From the NCBI GenBank assembly GCA_001953115.1, contig LSSL01002168.1:1-33117 (forward strand): a DNA stretch of 33,117 nucleotides, written 5' to 3'. This document shows positions 10,915 to 22,467 of the stretch, one piece after another. The stretch is from Smittium mucronatum. Taxonomy: Eukaryota > Kickxellomycota > Harpellomycetes > Harpellales > Legeriomycetaceae. Numbering within the stretch: position 1 is the stretch's first letter; each line of letters starts with the position of its first letter. Made by a program: the position numbers and the translations under genes. The notes under the pieces were generated by a model. It saw only the letters and a program-made list of their open reading frames with translations, ran no database searches and was not told where the DNA came from.

Positions 10915-12690
10915 GTGAGTCCCCGAATAAATTTGATATCCACCCCAGCAGTAGGAAAACTATCAATGTTCTTGGATGAGATTTTAAGGTTAATGAACAC
11001 TTTATTGTTCAGAAAAGTGGTGGATGGATTCTTCAAAATAGCTTTCGAAACTATTCATATTTTGAAGAAAACCCAGAAGGTACAAAAATTCTTGACAATA
11101 CCCCTCAGTTTCTCTACAGAATTTCCCAGCGTGTCAGGCAAAAAAACTCCCACAATTACCCTCGCAGAGTCCGCCTGACTCTTTTCGTCCTTCAAAAGGT
11201 GTTTTGACTCCTCAATTTTATAAAAAGTATGTTCACATACTTATCATCCGTAAATATATACGGTGAAAACATCAAAAGAGAATAAAGAGATAAAAGATTC
11301 AATAACAGAGATAATAACATCGCTATTATCAAAAAAAGCTACATAAAATACAAATTGCAAATAAAAATATTCCAAAAAACATTTTCACGATCTTGAAAAA
11401 GACTAGAGGCCTAATTTAAAATTACATTTGAAAGAAATTAACGGATATATAAGAGAAAAGAGCTCATAAGTGGAGTAAATAATCCCAATATGATAGTTTT
11501 TAAGAAAAAAAAATTAAATGACTTCTTTATACTTAACTTATTCGTTCATCCAAATACTTATACAAATTTTTGGCGGAAAATATCTAAGTTTCTTATTGAA
11601 CTTCAGCAACTTATAAAACAAATTGCTAGTGTTCGGCCTTTCATTTATTCTCCTTAAATTAATCAATGTCCTTAGATTAGTTTTAAAATTGAAAAGGAAA
11701 AAGGTAACACATAGTAACATATTTATTTGATCTAATAATAATTGGTGTATTGAAAATGAAATTAAAAAGGAATTTGGATCTGGTGTTCAACAAGATGAAA
11801 GAAAGCCGTCAAAAGGTAAAGTTATTCAAGTATTCTCTAATCTTAGACCAATCTATAAAAAAAATCAGCATTTTAATCAATAACAGATTAATTTAGCTCA
11901 AGCTACCCCAAAAAAAGACAAGATATTTAATAATGGACGCTGGAAATCTGCTATGAAAAAAAAAACTAAGATTTGAAATTTGGTATCATTAAATAGAAAG
12001 TCCAACGCGATGTGTGTATTAATTCTACCTGGACGCTAATTTCTTACAGATTACTGGATTTGAAGATAGCAACTCTAAAATCAAAAAAATGTTAGGAGAC
12101 AATAATAGAAATCGAGAATAAATACGAAAAAAGCCCTAATTTTCCAGTGAAAAACAGCTCAAGATATGCAATGGACAATTATTTCTACTAGAAAATCTAA
12201 AATTGGAGATTTTTACAGACTTTAGAAACCGTTCCTGGGGAATAGTTGTGGGATCAAAATCCTATTTCGGTTATTGGAGTGGCATAGAAAGAAAAAAAGA
12301 AATGCGAAAGAGAATGACACTATGGCATTTGAAAAATTTATATGTGTATTGGATATAATTAGGAAGTCTAAAAAATATAACTCGTACAACATAAAAGTAA
12401 TGGCTTATGTGAATAAATTTGGTGGGTATGCATATCAGATATTATTCTAGATATCTGAATATATATGAAGGCATTTTGATAACAGTAAAAAATCAAAAAA
12501 TCCCTATTTACCATCAAATAAGAATCTAGCTGATGCACACATCATAAACACACAGAGTATGGAATACATATCGTTTAAAGAAACTTTTAATTAGCTTCAG
12601 AAAAATTATGGGCGTCACGAATTTAATTATCTTAATCAAATCAGAATAAGAAAGTGAAAAGCTACTACAATTAGTAAATTAATATTATAT
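10915..12690 (+). pseudogene. DIRS-like reverse transcriptase and RNase H, inactivated
   Basis: Legible blocks occur in the expected order. From 10951 VGKLSMFLDE and VVDGFFKIAFE match the segment that precedes RT in DIRS/Ngaro Pol. ITEIITSLLSKKA near 11300 and LKEINGYIREK near 11430 fit the start of the fingers. FGLS near 11632 precedes the active site. TYLFDLIIIG at about 11717-11746 stands where YLDD is expected, with the first Asp replaced by Phe. From 12041 FLQITGFEDSNSKIK matches the FLGF connection. The RNase H follows with IFTDFRNRSWG (12209 onward; the catalytic Asp is at 12218-12220) and AYVNKFGG (12403-12426). At least three frame changes and many stops are present. Ty3-type Pol is less likely, because the TDxxxxxWG and VNKxGG blocks are those of the DIRS RNase H. 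Confidence 0.75.
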
Positions 12691-13650
12691 ATCTTCTTGG
12701 AATTGATTCATTCGGGATATAATCATATGGAAAAATATATATCGCTGCTTAACTTAGGAATTTTCTTCTAAATACTCCATATGATGGCTCGATAGGAAGT
12801 GAAAGTCATCATGATAATCCATTTTGAAAAAAAAAAAATCGTAAATATCTAAGATTAAATTGAGCTCTCATATTATTTTACCTTCAATGTAAAAAATAAC
12901 ATATCAAAAATTTATAATGTGACTTTCGTAAAATAATAAGTTAAGGATTGTAATATCGAGTTATATCAGCTGATTTCCATTGAAAAAAAGGGCCTTCACA
13001 TTAATACATATGAAATTCAATTCAAAAACAAGATGAAGAATAAATGAGACTATTTACAGAGAAATACAAAAAAAATCTTAAATTAGATTATCTAAAGAGG
13101 TTTTAACATCAATACAAGAGTTGGATGTAGTAAATTATTTTATTGAGTCATATAAAACTGAAAATTAGAAATAAATCACAGTAAAAAGTTTAAATTCTGT
13201 CCATTAGCAATTTTTTCAGAACCTCTAATTTATGCCTGAGGATCCAAACCTAGAATAACCCCTCAAAGCCTCAGATGAAATTTCATTAGTTTATTATATA
13301 AATTAATTTATAGATATATATCTAATCATTATGAAGACAGGATTATGATGATTAAAAAACTGACATGGAACTCTCCAAAACTATCTTTTAAGATCCACTG
13401 ATATCCATATATCTTATTAAATATGCACTATTTAAAAACATGATCAGACTAAACTCAAAATTTTAGCTTCCAAGGAGAATTAAAAAGAGAAAAACATATA
13501 ACAAATTTATATGATTTCGTCCATCGGAAACCCGGTATTACGTCTAGTTTTAGCTTAAATCAATAAATTTCAATAATAGACTTCAAATCACACCCAGAAT
13601 TGTAATATAACTATTATAATAATTTTATAATAAATATTATAATAACTATT
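12691..13650 (+). pseudogene. Weak candidate for a tyrosine recombinase remnant
   Basis: The position, directly after RNase H, is where DIRS-like elements carry a tyrosine recombinase. Around 13470-13590 shifted frames give HRKPGITSSFSLNQ and then IDFKSHPEL, which resembles the region leading to the H-x-x-R catalytic box of DIRS recombinases (a substrate-loop serine/threonine run, then 'fkaHs'). The arginine after the histidine box and the terminal tyrosine are not visible. The region is stop-rich, so this is inference from order more than from sequence. Confidence 0.3.
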
Positions 13651-13667
13651 ATAATAACTATTTAAAT
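13599..13667. repeat. Short tandem ACTATTATAATA-type repeat
   Basis: A stretch built from repeated ACTATTATAATA / TTATAATAA units, partly self-complementary. It lies near the presumed 3' end of the DIRS-like element. Confidence 0.6.
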
Positions 13668-14221
13668 AGATTATACAGAAATATAGAGGACCACTACCAA
13701 CACATTTCTTTGGTTTCAGGACTGTTGGTATACTAACAATTCACATATTGGACATTAAGTATGCTTTTTTACCAATAAATAGAAAAAATTAAGATTTAAA
13801 TTATATGATGCATAGTTTTAAGAAATACACAAATTTCATTTGTCAATACAAATTTAATCATAAAATGATAGGTAGAAAAAGTAGACGAAATATTAGTATA
13901 CAAATAGTCATGGCACCCATTTCTTTAGGTAGTTTTATGAGCGCAAATTGATATGTCTTTAATTTAATCGAGTTATTTATTAATCAAATAATTAAGTTAA
14001 AGCACATAATTTTTTTTAATTTTTTTTATTGATTATAACCATTGGATAAAAACACAAATATAATAAAAAAGCATTTTAGAACTTAAATTCACATAAATTA
14101 AAACAATAAGAAAAAATATGGCCTTAAGATAAAAATTCTAACTGCTAATTACTGATTATTATCCTTTATAAAACATGGGAGGTTTTCCCTGATATTTTTT
14201 TTCCCGAATTTGATTACCCTA

Positions 14222-14895
14222 TAAAAGGTCAAAAGTATTTATACAATAAAATAAGTGTTTTTACACAAAATTATGCAATTGTTCCCAAAATAATCGGTTA
14301 TACACAAATTTTCTTTTTTGACCAATAAAATCCCTTAGATATTCCGTATTTATACACAAAATAGAAGAACTCTTTTTATTTGACCGTGATATTTAATCTA
14401 ATAATTTTTATAGTGATAAATTATTCCAACGTTACTAAATTGAGGTTTCTCTGAATGAAAACAATTTGTTATAGTTTTTTGCTCCTTTTCTAATTAAAAA
14501 ATTTTAAAGGTTTAATTGAACCGCATGTAGCTAAAATAAAATCCCATTAAAATTTAAAGTAGTTATAAGTGATAAAGTGGGTGCAAAAAATAATTTTGAG
14601 TGCATAAAAGTTACGAAATCTATTGAATAAAACTTTAAACCACCAGAAATAGTATTAATGTCGAGTTGGTCTATTACTTTTATAGATAAATTAATCTGGA
14701 ATCAAAAGTAATCAGCCATATAATTAAATTAAAAAAACCGTCAAATAAAAAGTGTTCTTTTTTTTTGTATGTAAATACGGGGCATTTAAGCCTCCCTATT
14801 GGCTAAAAAAATTATATAGCTGTATATTCTGCGGATAATTGCCTAATTTTGTGTAAAAAAACTTATTTTTTTGTATAAATACTTTTGACCCCTTA
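14222..14895. mobile_element. Non-autonomous element with ~170-bp inverted repeats, TA-flanked
   Basis: The left arm (14222 to about 14392) is mirrored by the reverse complement of about 14740-14895. Shared blocks in order from the tips are GGTCAAAAGTATTTATACA, TTTTTACACAAAATTA, a shared CCGTATTTA segment and AAGAAC(A/T)CTTTTTATTTGAC. Both sides are followed by TA (14220-14221 and 14896-14897), the target duplication expected of Tc1/mariner-like insertion. The ~350-bp centre has no coding content. An inverted tandem of two fragments is an alternative, but the TA at both tips favours a MITE or foldback element. No autonomous partner with these tips is present in the window. Confidence 0.8.
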
Positions 14896-17800
14896 TAAAA
14901 TATTGAATTTTATAGTATAATTTAATCTCGTAAATAAATTAAAAATATATATTCTGATAGGATGCCATCACAAAATTGTTCTAGATTTATAAAAAATTTT
15001 ATCCAAATTGATAATAATACGATCAAACATACATATTTCAAAGACCAGGGCTATTGTTGCAACTTCGATATCAGAAGCTTGAATAATATTCAACCACAAA
15101 GTATCTCGCTTATTCTGGTCTATCTAAATAATTTTTTGTTTGTATTATCCTCTGTAAAAAAAGGATAAAAGCAATATTAATAAGTAAATTTTACCTCTTG
15201 GGCTGCTTTAAAAAATTTTAAGCTAGAAATAATATTAAAATTAATCGAGTTTATGATTTTAGATTAGCTTTTATTAATATAGAAGAGGATAAATAAAAAA
15301 TCCTACTCACAATAATATTTTTCCTTTTCCAAAAGATGATAATTTTACACAAACATTTACCACAAAACTTTTAATTTTTTAAAAATATGATTCTTTTTTA
15401 TTTTTAATATATTGGTTTTAGGTTTTGAAATTACATAATAAAGATATATTTTTTATATGGACCCGATTAACTGTAGTAATTTTAGGAAACCATATGGGGG
15501 ATTATTAGACAAACCATACGCTTTATTTTTCAATGTATTATAGAAAGAAAAAAATCAATATAATATTGATTTATTAGCTGTAATTTTATTATAATTTTCT
15601 AATTATAGGTCAAGCGTCGATTTGATTTTTTTTTTTTTTTGTATAATACATGTCATCTTAGTTAAAAGTTCATAAGTTAGAGCCCTCGGAATACCATTAA
15701 AATGAATTTTCATGAAAATAACTCAATGAAAAATTCAAAATTTTGTTTATTCTATTACTATAGGCATTTAAAAATCAATATTTGTTATATTTGTAGTTTT
15801 AAAAAAACAAAAAACCGAGATATTATTAATAAAAATTCTTACTAAAAAGAGAATAAGAAAATCTTATATAACAACTTTTGGTATGTAAAATATCCATAAT
15901 ATAACAAAAAATAGGAAAAAATTTTCAATGTTATACTAATAATTGTAAGTAGCTATAGTTTAAAAAAACCAAGCCGATAATATCTAGAGATATGGTTGCT
16001 TTTATTTTCTCTGATATTCAATATTTTCATAATGACAAAATTATCTAATTAAATAAAAAATATATAAAAATCATGCATACTTATATTTATTTCGAAAAAA
16101 AATTTAATGGGGTTTATTTATAACATTCTAGCAAAAAAATAATTTAATATGGCGAAACCAAAACATTCCACATGTTTCTTATTTAAAATCTTATTGTCAA
16201 AATTTAATATATGTTACCATAATTTCTAGTTACTTAGATTATATTAATTAAATTTAGATGCTTTCTCTAAATTTAGATATTATAGAGAAAAAAAATTTAT
16301 TTTTAATGCATATCAATATTTAGGACTTGATTCAGTTGTCACCAAATTTTTTGGATGTACAAGATGCAGAATAATTAAACTAATTACTTGAAACCCAAAT
16401 TTTTTTATTGGTATATTAATTTTAAATCTTGAAAATAAATTCCAAAACCTAATCTTTTTTCTTGTTTTTGAAACATTTTGGTTTTATTTTACATATTATA
16501 AAAATTAAAAAATCGCCAAACATTAATTCTCCATGCTATTCGGGTTAAAATTAATAAATCTTTAGCATTTGAAAAAAAAAAAAGTTGTAATTTTATTTTC
16601 CCAATAAAATATGTTTTTGGAGATGATTAATTGATTATGTTAGATATTTTATTTAATTATAATCCAAATTTCTAAAAATTATTACTGTATTTTAAAAAAT
16701 CAAAATTAAAATGCAACTACATATCATTGGAGTTAAAATTTACAGGCACAAGGGTCAAAAAAATCTAGAAGATTCATATTCTTCCCTAGTTAAGGTTTAA
16801 AATCTCAATTAAATAGATGATTATCAATAGAATCAGTTTAATTTTTACAAAAGAGTTAATAAATTCTATAATTATCTATTTTATAATTAGATCCAAATGA
16901 TGAAATATATGAGATTTGTTTGTTTTGAGGGGGGAAATATAACTAAAGTGGATATTGAAGGGTGTGGATGATTTAAAATTTGCCCATAACATAAGATTAT
17001 CATTATTATGTCATATTTTCATCTTTTATTCAAGTTAGAGAAGTTTTTTTACGATTTTAATTCAATTTTATAGATTGTATCATAAAAAAATCAACTGCAG
17101 AAGTTATAAAAGAATCGCATATGAAAAAATATTTATTCCTATTAAAAAATAAATACAAAATTTTCAGAACTCCCTCCTTTAAATTATAAAGAGATAACTC
17201 TAATAATCGAATGAAAAGTCATTTATCAATAAAACTTTTTTTTTTAGTCCATGATGAAAAAAAAATAAACGTAAAACGTCACCGTTACCGTCTAAAGAAA
17301 AAAATAGCAGTGATACAGATTTAAGGTTTAAATTTATAAAAAATGTGATATGAGGGTCCATTCTCGATATTTATGCTTTTTTAAAAAAAGTTAGAGTATA
17401 TATAGTTTTTTTAAAAAAATAAATAATATGGACTATAAAGAGTATAATTTTGTTGCGTTAAATTCTATTAATGGTAATAATTTCAGATGGATGCTATTTA
17501 GTTATGGAAAAAATATAAATTTTACTCAAAAAAAAACCAAAAGGTCCTTTAATAGATACAAGTCTTCTCAGAATCGATTTTCGAATAACTATTATGAAAT
17601 AATGACAAATTTAACCTTGGAATCTATCACAAATACGAATAATAATACTTTTATGCAATAATTCAGGTGAAAATTTTTAGAAGAACGAAGTATATTTATA
17701 AATCTATGATGGCCACATATCAAAGTTAATTAGGTAATGATGAGAAGTTCATAAATCTTTGTGTAGAATTAAAAAGCTTAAAAATATATCCCCTCACCAC

Positions 17801-20200
17801 TAGAAAAATTTATATTAATTTTACGAGTCATAATATTTAAATAATAGGAAGCTTATAATAAATCATAAAAAATATCGGGAAAAATTTCAATTAGAGATGT
17901 TCTAAAAAGAATTCTGGATTTAATTCTGTGACTAATTTTTTTGAAAATTTTAATTATGTTGTTCTTAAGAAAAATGGCTTTGAATAAGAGATAGAATATT
18001 CTGAGCCATAATTTATTGAATGAGATACTTTTTAATAAAATTTTTACATAAATTCTTATCTTGAATATTTATAATAATATTTGGTTTCTGTATTATATTT
18101 TTGGCTTGATTTTTAACTTCATAAATATTAATTCATAGATAATAATTAGAAATACAATATAATTTTGTTATAATTTAGTCGAAAAAAATTAAGGTAATAA
18201 GTTTATTGAAAAATGATAATAAAAAATATTTATGAGCGCTTATCTCTTTCTTCATTTTTAAAACCCTGTTTCTTTATTTTTAATTGCATTTTTGTAAATT
18301 AAATATAATTAAAATAAAAAATTCGTTCGATCATTATTTTTAATAAAAATAATTAGAAGATCAAAAAATTTAGAGCCAATTAATACTATAGTAATATGGA
18401 TAGATTTTATTGTTATATAATTATCGGTAATATCAATTTTTTGTAATCCTGCCACCATCTGAGTCATTTTTTTTTATTTTCAATTTTTATATAAGCTATT
18501 TTTATTATTTTTTTTCATGGATACACATTTTAAAAATAATTTTTACATGACGGCTTATGAATTTCTTACTATCCAATATTTATATATATAATATTTATAG
18601 AAATATATATTTTTGATTTATTAACAAATTGTACCTCTAAAAAAATAATTTAAGTGAGGATACTCATAAAAATTTCTAAAAATAAATCTTGAATAAAAAA
18701 TATCCTTATAAATTAAAAAAAATCATCTCTGAACTTTTGTATTTTTTGAAGTAAAGCCGTTAGTTTGTGCAATGGAAAAATATTTTGGGAATAATGATCA
18801 CAAATCATCACTCTTAATATAAAATAATTGATTTTTTAACATATAGTGGTTATTAAAATCAGTTCTTAAACATATTTAAAATTTACAGTTCTTTTTTTAA
18901 AAAAAAATCACCTTTCTTATACTTAAAATTCTAATATATACTCCTCTAATCTAATAATTTGAAGAAAAATTTATTCCATTAAACGAAAAAAGAGCCATAA
19001 TTTTTTTGAAATAATTGTGATGACTGAAATATATTCAGCAGATACATTAAGAAGGTATGAAATTTTTTCTTGTGTTATTGAAATTTTTTCTCGAATACTT
19101 TAGATAGATATATTTCAATGTCTAATTTATTTTATCGCTAGATTTTTTTAACATTAAAAATAAGGGTTAAAATTTATTTTATTTGTAAATATAGTAGTTA
19201 TAAGTACTTAAACATAGTTTTTTCTCTTTTATTTCAGTTATATAGAAAAATATAATCTTTTTTTCATGAAATGAAATATTGCTATCTTTTAAAACATATT
19301 AATATTATTAATTTTTTTTAGTATATAAACTTGATTTTTTAAAAAAAAATTCTCATAATATTAAATAAATGATATTTATCCATTATTGAAACATTATTAA
19401 AATATAGTTATAGAAATTTTCAGAGTTTTTTAAAATTTTCAAAATGAAATCTCAAATATAACACAAATTTTAGGATTTAATGTTTTTTTTTCTTATAATT
19501 TTTTGAGAGCAATTTGGCTTCAAAAACCTAATAGTCATTTTTTTTATAAATTTTTGATTTTCGTAATATGTAGTATAAGTATTTTTTTTACAAATTACAA
19601 TCTTTAAAACTCAAAATTTAGATTTTTTATACATTAAAACTTATTTTTAATATTATATTATGTTAATTTTTGTAGAGCTATTTAGAAAAAAAAAAAAAAA
19701 TTCAGATTTGAAAAATGATTTCTATATTCACCGATCTATCTTTTCTTCAAATACTCTTGGAAATAAACTTTAGTAACATATTAAAATATATATCTACTTG
19801 AATAAAAATTTTATTTTTTATTTAAAAAAATAATATAATAAAAAAAAATAGTTTTTTATAATTTTCATAAAAATTTCCTGTTATCTTCTCTTATGATTAG
19901 CCAAAATTATAATGGTAAAATAATAATGTCTATATTTTGATAAAAAATTAAAAAATTAAAAAATTAAAAAATATAAATATCTTTAAGTCATTCTCGTCTT
20001 TATCTCAGAGCGATGTGCGCCTCTTATTCGCTAAAATTTTAATAATGCTGGGTTTCAATTAAAGTAGTAACCAAATTTAAAATTAATGGATAGAAAATAC
20101 TGTATTAAATGATTATGATACTTATTTCACTCAGTTAAAACTTAGGGTCAATTTATTTAACAGATAAAGTGATTGGTAATTAATAACGAGTTAAAAAAAT
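14896..20200. other. 5.3-kb AT-rich desert, nothing assigned
   Basis: This is extremely AT-rich with frequent A and T homopolymers and stop-dense frames on both strands. Two ATG-initiated frames (14962-15168, 68 codons; 17428-17661, 77 codons, Asn-rich) are within what chance gives at this composition over a window this size, and match nothing I know. An 8-bp-unit run of AAAAAATT lies at about 19943-19974. I see no inverted repeats of transposon length and no RNA gene. Confidence 0.5.
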
Positions 20201-20216
20201 AAAATTAACACGTATC

Positions 20217-20250
20217 TGTCGTAGTGGATTCTTTCTAATCCACTACAGAC
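20217..20250. repeat. Strong hairpin with GTAGTGGATT stem
   Basis: GTAGTGGATT at 20221-20230 and AATCCACTAC at 20237-20246 form a perfect 10-bp stem around a 6-base loop. The pairing can extend outward (CTGT on the left, ACAG on the right, with one bulge). It stands out by its G+C content. TGT at the outer left and ACA at the outer right would suit the TG...CA tips of an LTR, so it may mark the edge of the retroelement whose Gag follows. Confidence 0.6.
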
Positions 20251-20408
20251 TAATAATATCCAAAAAAAAAATTATAAAACTTTACTATCTCTTTTTCATG
20301 ATGATTAGAAAGGAAATTCCTTAGTTTTTATTACAAAGAAACATTTCTCTTTGTGGGGTTTTTTATAAGGTCGATCATATTATGTGTGATAATTTTATTT
20401 TTTTTAGC

Positions 20409-20428
20409 ATAAAAGACATGTCTTTTAT
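20409..20428. repeat. 20-bp perfect palindrome
   Basis: ATAAAAGACATGTCTTTTAT reads the same on both strands without a loop. It lies inside the interval between the hairpin and the Gag pseudogene, so it may be an LTR regulatory site. No function can be assigned. Confidence 0.6.
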
Positions 20429-20507
20429 ATTTATTTTACTCTTTTTATTATATCTTACTATTTTAACTAACATATATATGACTCTCAGAAATTTTTTGGT
20501 GTTTTAC

Positions 20508-20514
20508 TATAAAA
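20508..20514 (+). promoter_or_regulatory. Candidate TATA box of an LTR promoter
   Basis: TATAAAA followed by GG sits about 165 bases before the Gag start at 20675. It would be the natural core promoter if 20217 to about 20660 is a 5' LTR. TATA-like words are common in this DNA, so the support is positional only. Confidence 0.25.
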
Positions 20515-20674
20515 GGTTGATTTTTTTCATAAAAACAGACGATATCGAGGAATGATATCTAGTCCTCAATGAGTGGAACTAATAAAAAATTGGGGTAATT
20601 TGGGGCCTAAAAAGCAAAAAATCTAAATCTTTATTCAATAAAAATATCAAGCAACACCATAATTAAAAATAAAA

Positions 20675-21560
20675 ATGAGTAAGCTATTTTATGTTGAAGA
20701 AGCAAAGCTTAATTTACCGAAAGAGCAGCAAAAAAAGGTGAAATGCCGAAAATAATTCCTGGAGAAAGGAATTCTCCCATATTTACCTGTGAAAAAATAT
20801 GCGAGTTTATAGAGGTATATGAACTAATAACTTTAAGGAACAATTCAAAAGATAAAACTCTTATATTCCCATTCTATTGTGAAAAAACTACACAGGAAAA
20901 AATCAAAGAAAACCATGAACTAGGAAAATAGAGAATCGGATGGGTGAAAAATATGATTTTGAGAAAGTTTAAATAAAATTATCAAGATGACCCTTTATAA
21001 CCTCTGAGATAATTAGTATCAATGAATATTAATACTCAAGATTATTTTAGCTTTTTGGAAGAATTTGAATACGAATCAAAAAACTATAAGATGTAGATGT
21101 ACTGAGTCCCTGCTAAAAAATCGGAGTATTTTATAAAAGCGCTTCCACACGATATATTAAATCAAAAAAAAGAAAATTTTTACTCTGTGGATAACTTACT
21201 AGAATACTCACTTCTAAAATCAAAATTCTCTTCATAGTGCTCTGCAAAAGATAAATTAAAAAATATGCTAATAAACCCGAAAAAAAAAAAACAGAAGCTA
21301 CAAGAATAAAAAGATTGTTATAAAGAACAAATTGACGAGTTATAAAGGGTATTAGTCCGTTGAAAATGTTATATAAGACCAGTTTAGGAACCCAAAACAT
21401 TAAAAAACAATTAATTTTTCTATCAAAGAGCTGGAAAAATCACCTGTATCTATTTTGATGGTGAAAATCTAAAAATTGACTGTAAATAGCTGGACTTGGA
21501 CTTAAAAGCTGGGTTGGTTGGAATGGATGATCGAGGAAATAAATTGACTATCTTATTTTA
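20675..21560 (+). pseudogene. Ty3-like retrotransposon Gag, broken
   Basis: The start ATG at 20675 gives MSKLFYVEEAKLNLPKEQQ. A frameshift in a run of seven A (about 20730) leads to MPKIIPGERNSPIFTCEKI at 20743. After an in-frame TAG comes the Gag core, WVKNMILRKFK then NYQDDP, followed by DYFSFLEEFEYESK and SEYFIKALPHDI, matching the helical Retrotrans_gag pattern (W...K..l...Y...D...L...F). Near 21445 TCIYFDGENLKIDCK is a damaged CCHC knuckle: the second Cys and the His are replaced and the spacing is one short. It is followed by LDLDLKAGLV. A knuckle followed by L...L..GLV is, as I recall, typical of Gag from fungal elements. At least five in-frame stops are present. No protease or RT follows before the DDE transposon at 21934. 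Confidence 0.7.
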
Positions 21561-21933
21561 AAAATGAAAATTCTTAAAAAGAATAATCAAATCTTTTATT
21601 ATTATAAATACCAGGCAAGTGACAGAATTTTATTAGCTGGATAAGAACCCAAAAAAATCCTAGAGTAAATAGTCAAGGTGGTGAAATTGGAAAATCTATG
21701 AAATATATAATTTCAATAAAATTTTCAAATATCATAAATCAAATTCTAACCCAATTAAAATTAATTAATTCGGGATATATTTATATTTATGAATTTTATT
21801 ATTAAAAATTTCATGTTTTACTTGAAAATAAAATCATTTGAACGAATTAATTTCCTTTTTATAAACTATTTCAATTATTAACTATAGCAATGGTCAATAT
21901 TTTAATAATTTGATTGTACTAAGATCATTATTC

Positions 21934-22201
21934 GGCCATTGCAATAAAAAAATATATTTTAATAAAGCCATTTTTCGGCTAATTAAAAGAATTAAATCAA
22001 AAAAATAATTTTATACCAATTATTCCATATTTATATATACGTATTGGTTAAAATGATTAATGTCTAAATTATCAAATTTTCGTGTTTATTTTCAATAAAC
22101 TCATTATTTTGATGTATCTGATTGCGTTTCAATATGATTTTATAATCGAAATAAATCAAAATTCATTGAAATAACGAGAATTTACCAAAAATCAATCCGA
22201 T
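21934..22201 (+). repeat. Left TIR of the DDE transposon
   Basis: This pairs with 24589-24871. Well-conserved blocks include AATAAAGCCA, AGAATTAAATC, AATTATTCCATATTT, CAAATTTTCGTGTTTATTTT and AAATCAAAATTCATT. The internal GTTTATTTT-C-AATAAAC word is itself a near-palindrome and may be a transposase-binding site. Confidence 0.85.
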
Positions 22202-22467
22202 TTCGTGATATAAGTGAAATAAATCTATTCTTCTTAAAAAAAATCAATAACCTTATTTATTATTTTAAACAATCTTTTTTTACTCACGAAGCATTATTTC
22301 AATAATACGTGATATTTATACACATGAAAATTTCAGACTTTGTCGATTTTTTTTTTAAAAAAATATCTTATTTCATCTCAAATATTCTCTATCAATTGAG
22401 TATAAAGGTTTTATATTTCTCATAAAAGAATAATCGTACCCAAATTCCAAAAAAAGCATCTATTAAA

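Larger units (their letters stand above)
10334..13650 (+). mobile_element. Decayed DIRS-like (tyrosine-recombinase) retroelement
   Basis: Reading left to right, a possible Gag is followed by RT and RNase H blocks of the DIRS/Ngaro type and by a weak candidate for the recombinase. These elements use a tyrosine recombinase instead of an integrase and have split or inverted repeats instead of normal LTRs. I could not find such terminal repeats at either end, so both limits are estimates. The element has the same orientation as the Gag and transposase further right, and it is heavily broken throughout. Confidence 0.65.

Noticed and set aside
14319..14334. GACCAATAAAATCCC in the 14222 element, similar to GACCCAATAAAATC in the 27928 element.
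   Set aside because: A single AT-rich word. The remaining arms do not align, so common origin is not supported.
14962..15168. 68-codon frame starting MPSQNCSRFIKNF.
   Set aside because: Within chance length. It sits just outside the TA-flanked element and has no family signature.
17428..17661. 77-codon ATG-started, Asn-rich frame.
   Set aside because: By a rough estimate of stop frequency at this composition (about 9% of codons), a few frames this long are expected by chance in 33 kb. No motif or homologue is recognised.
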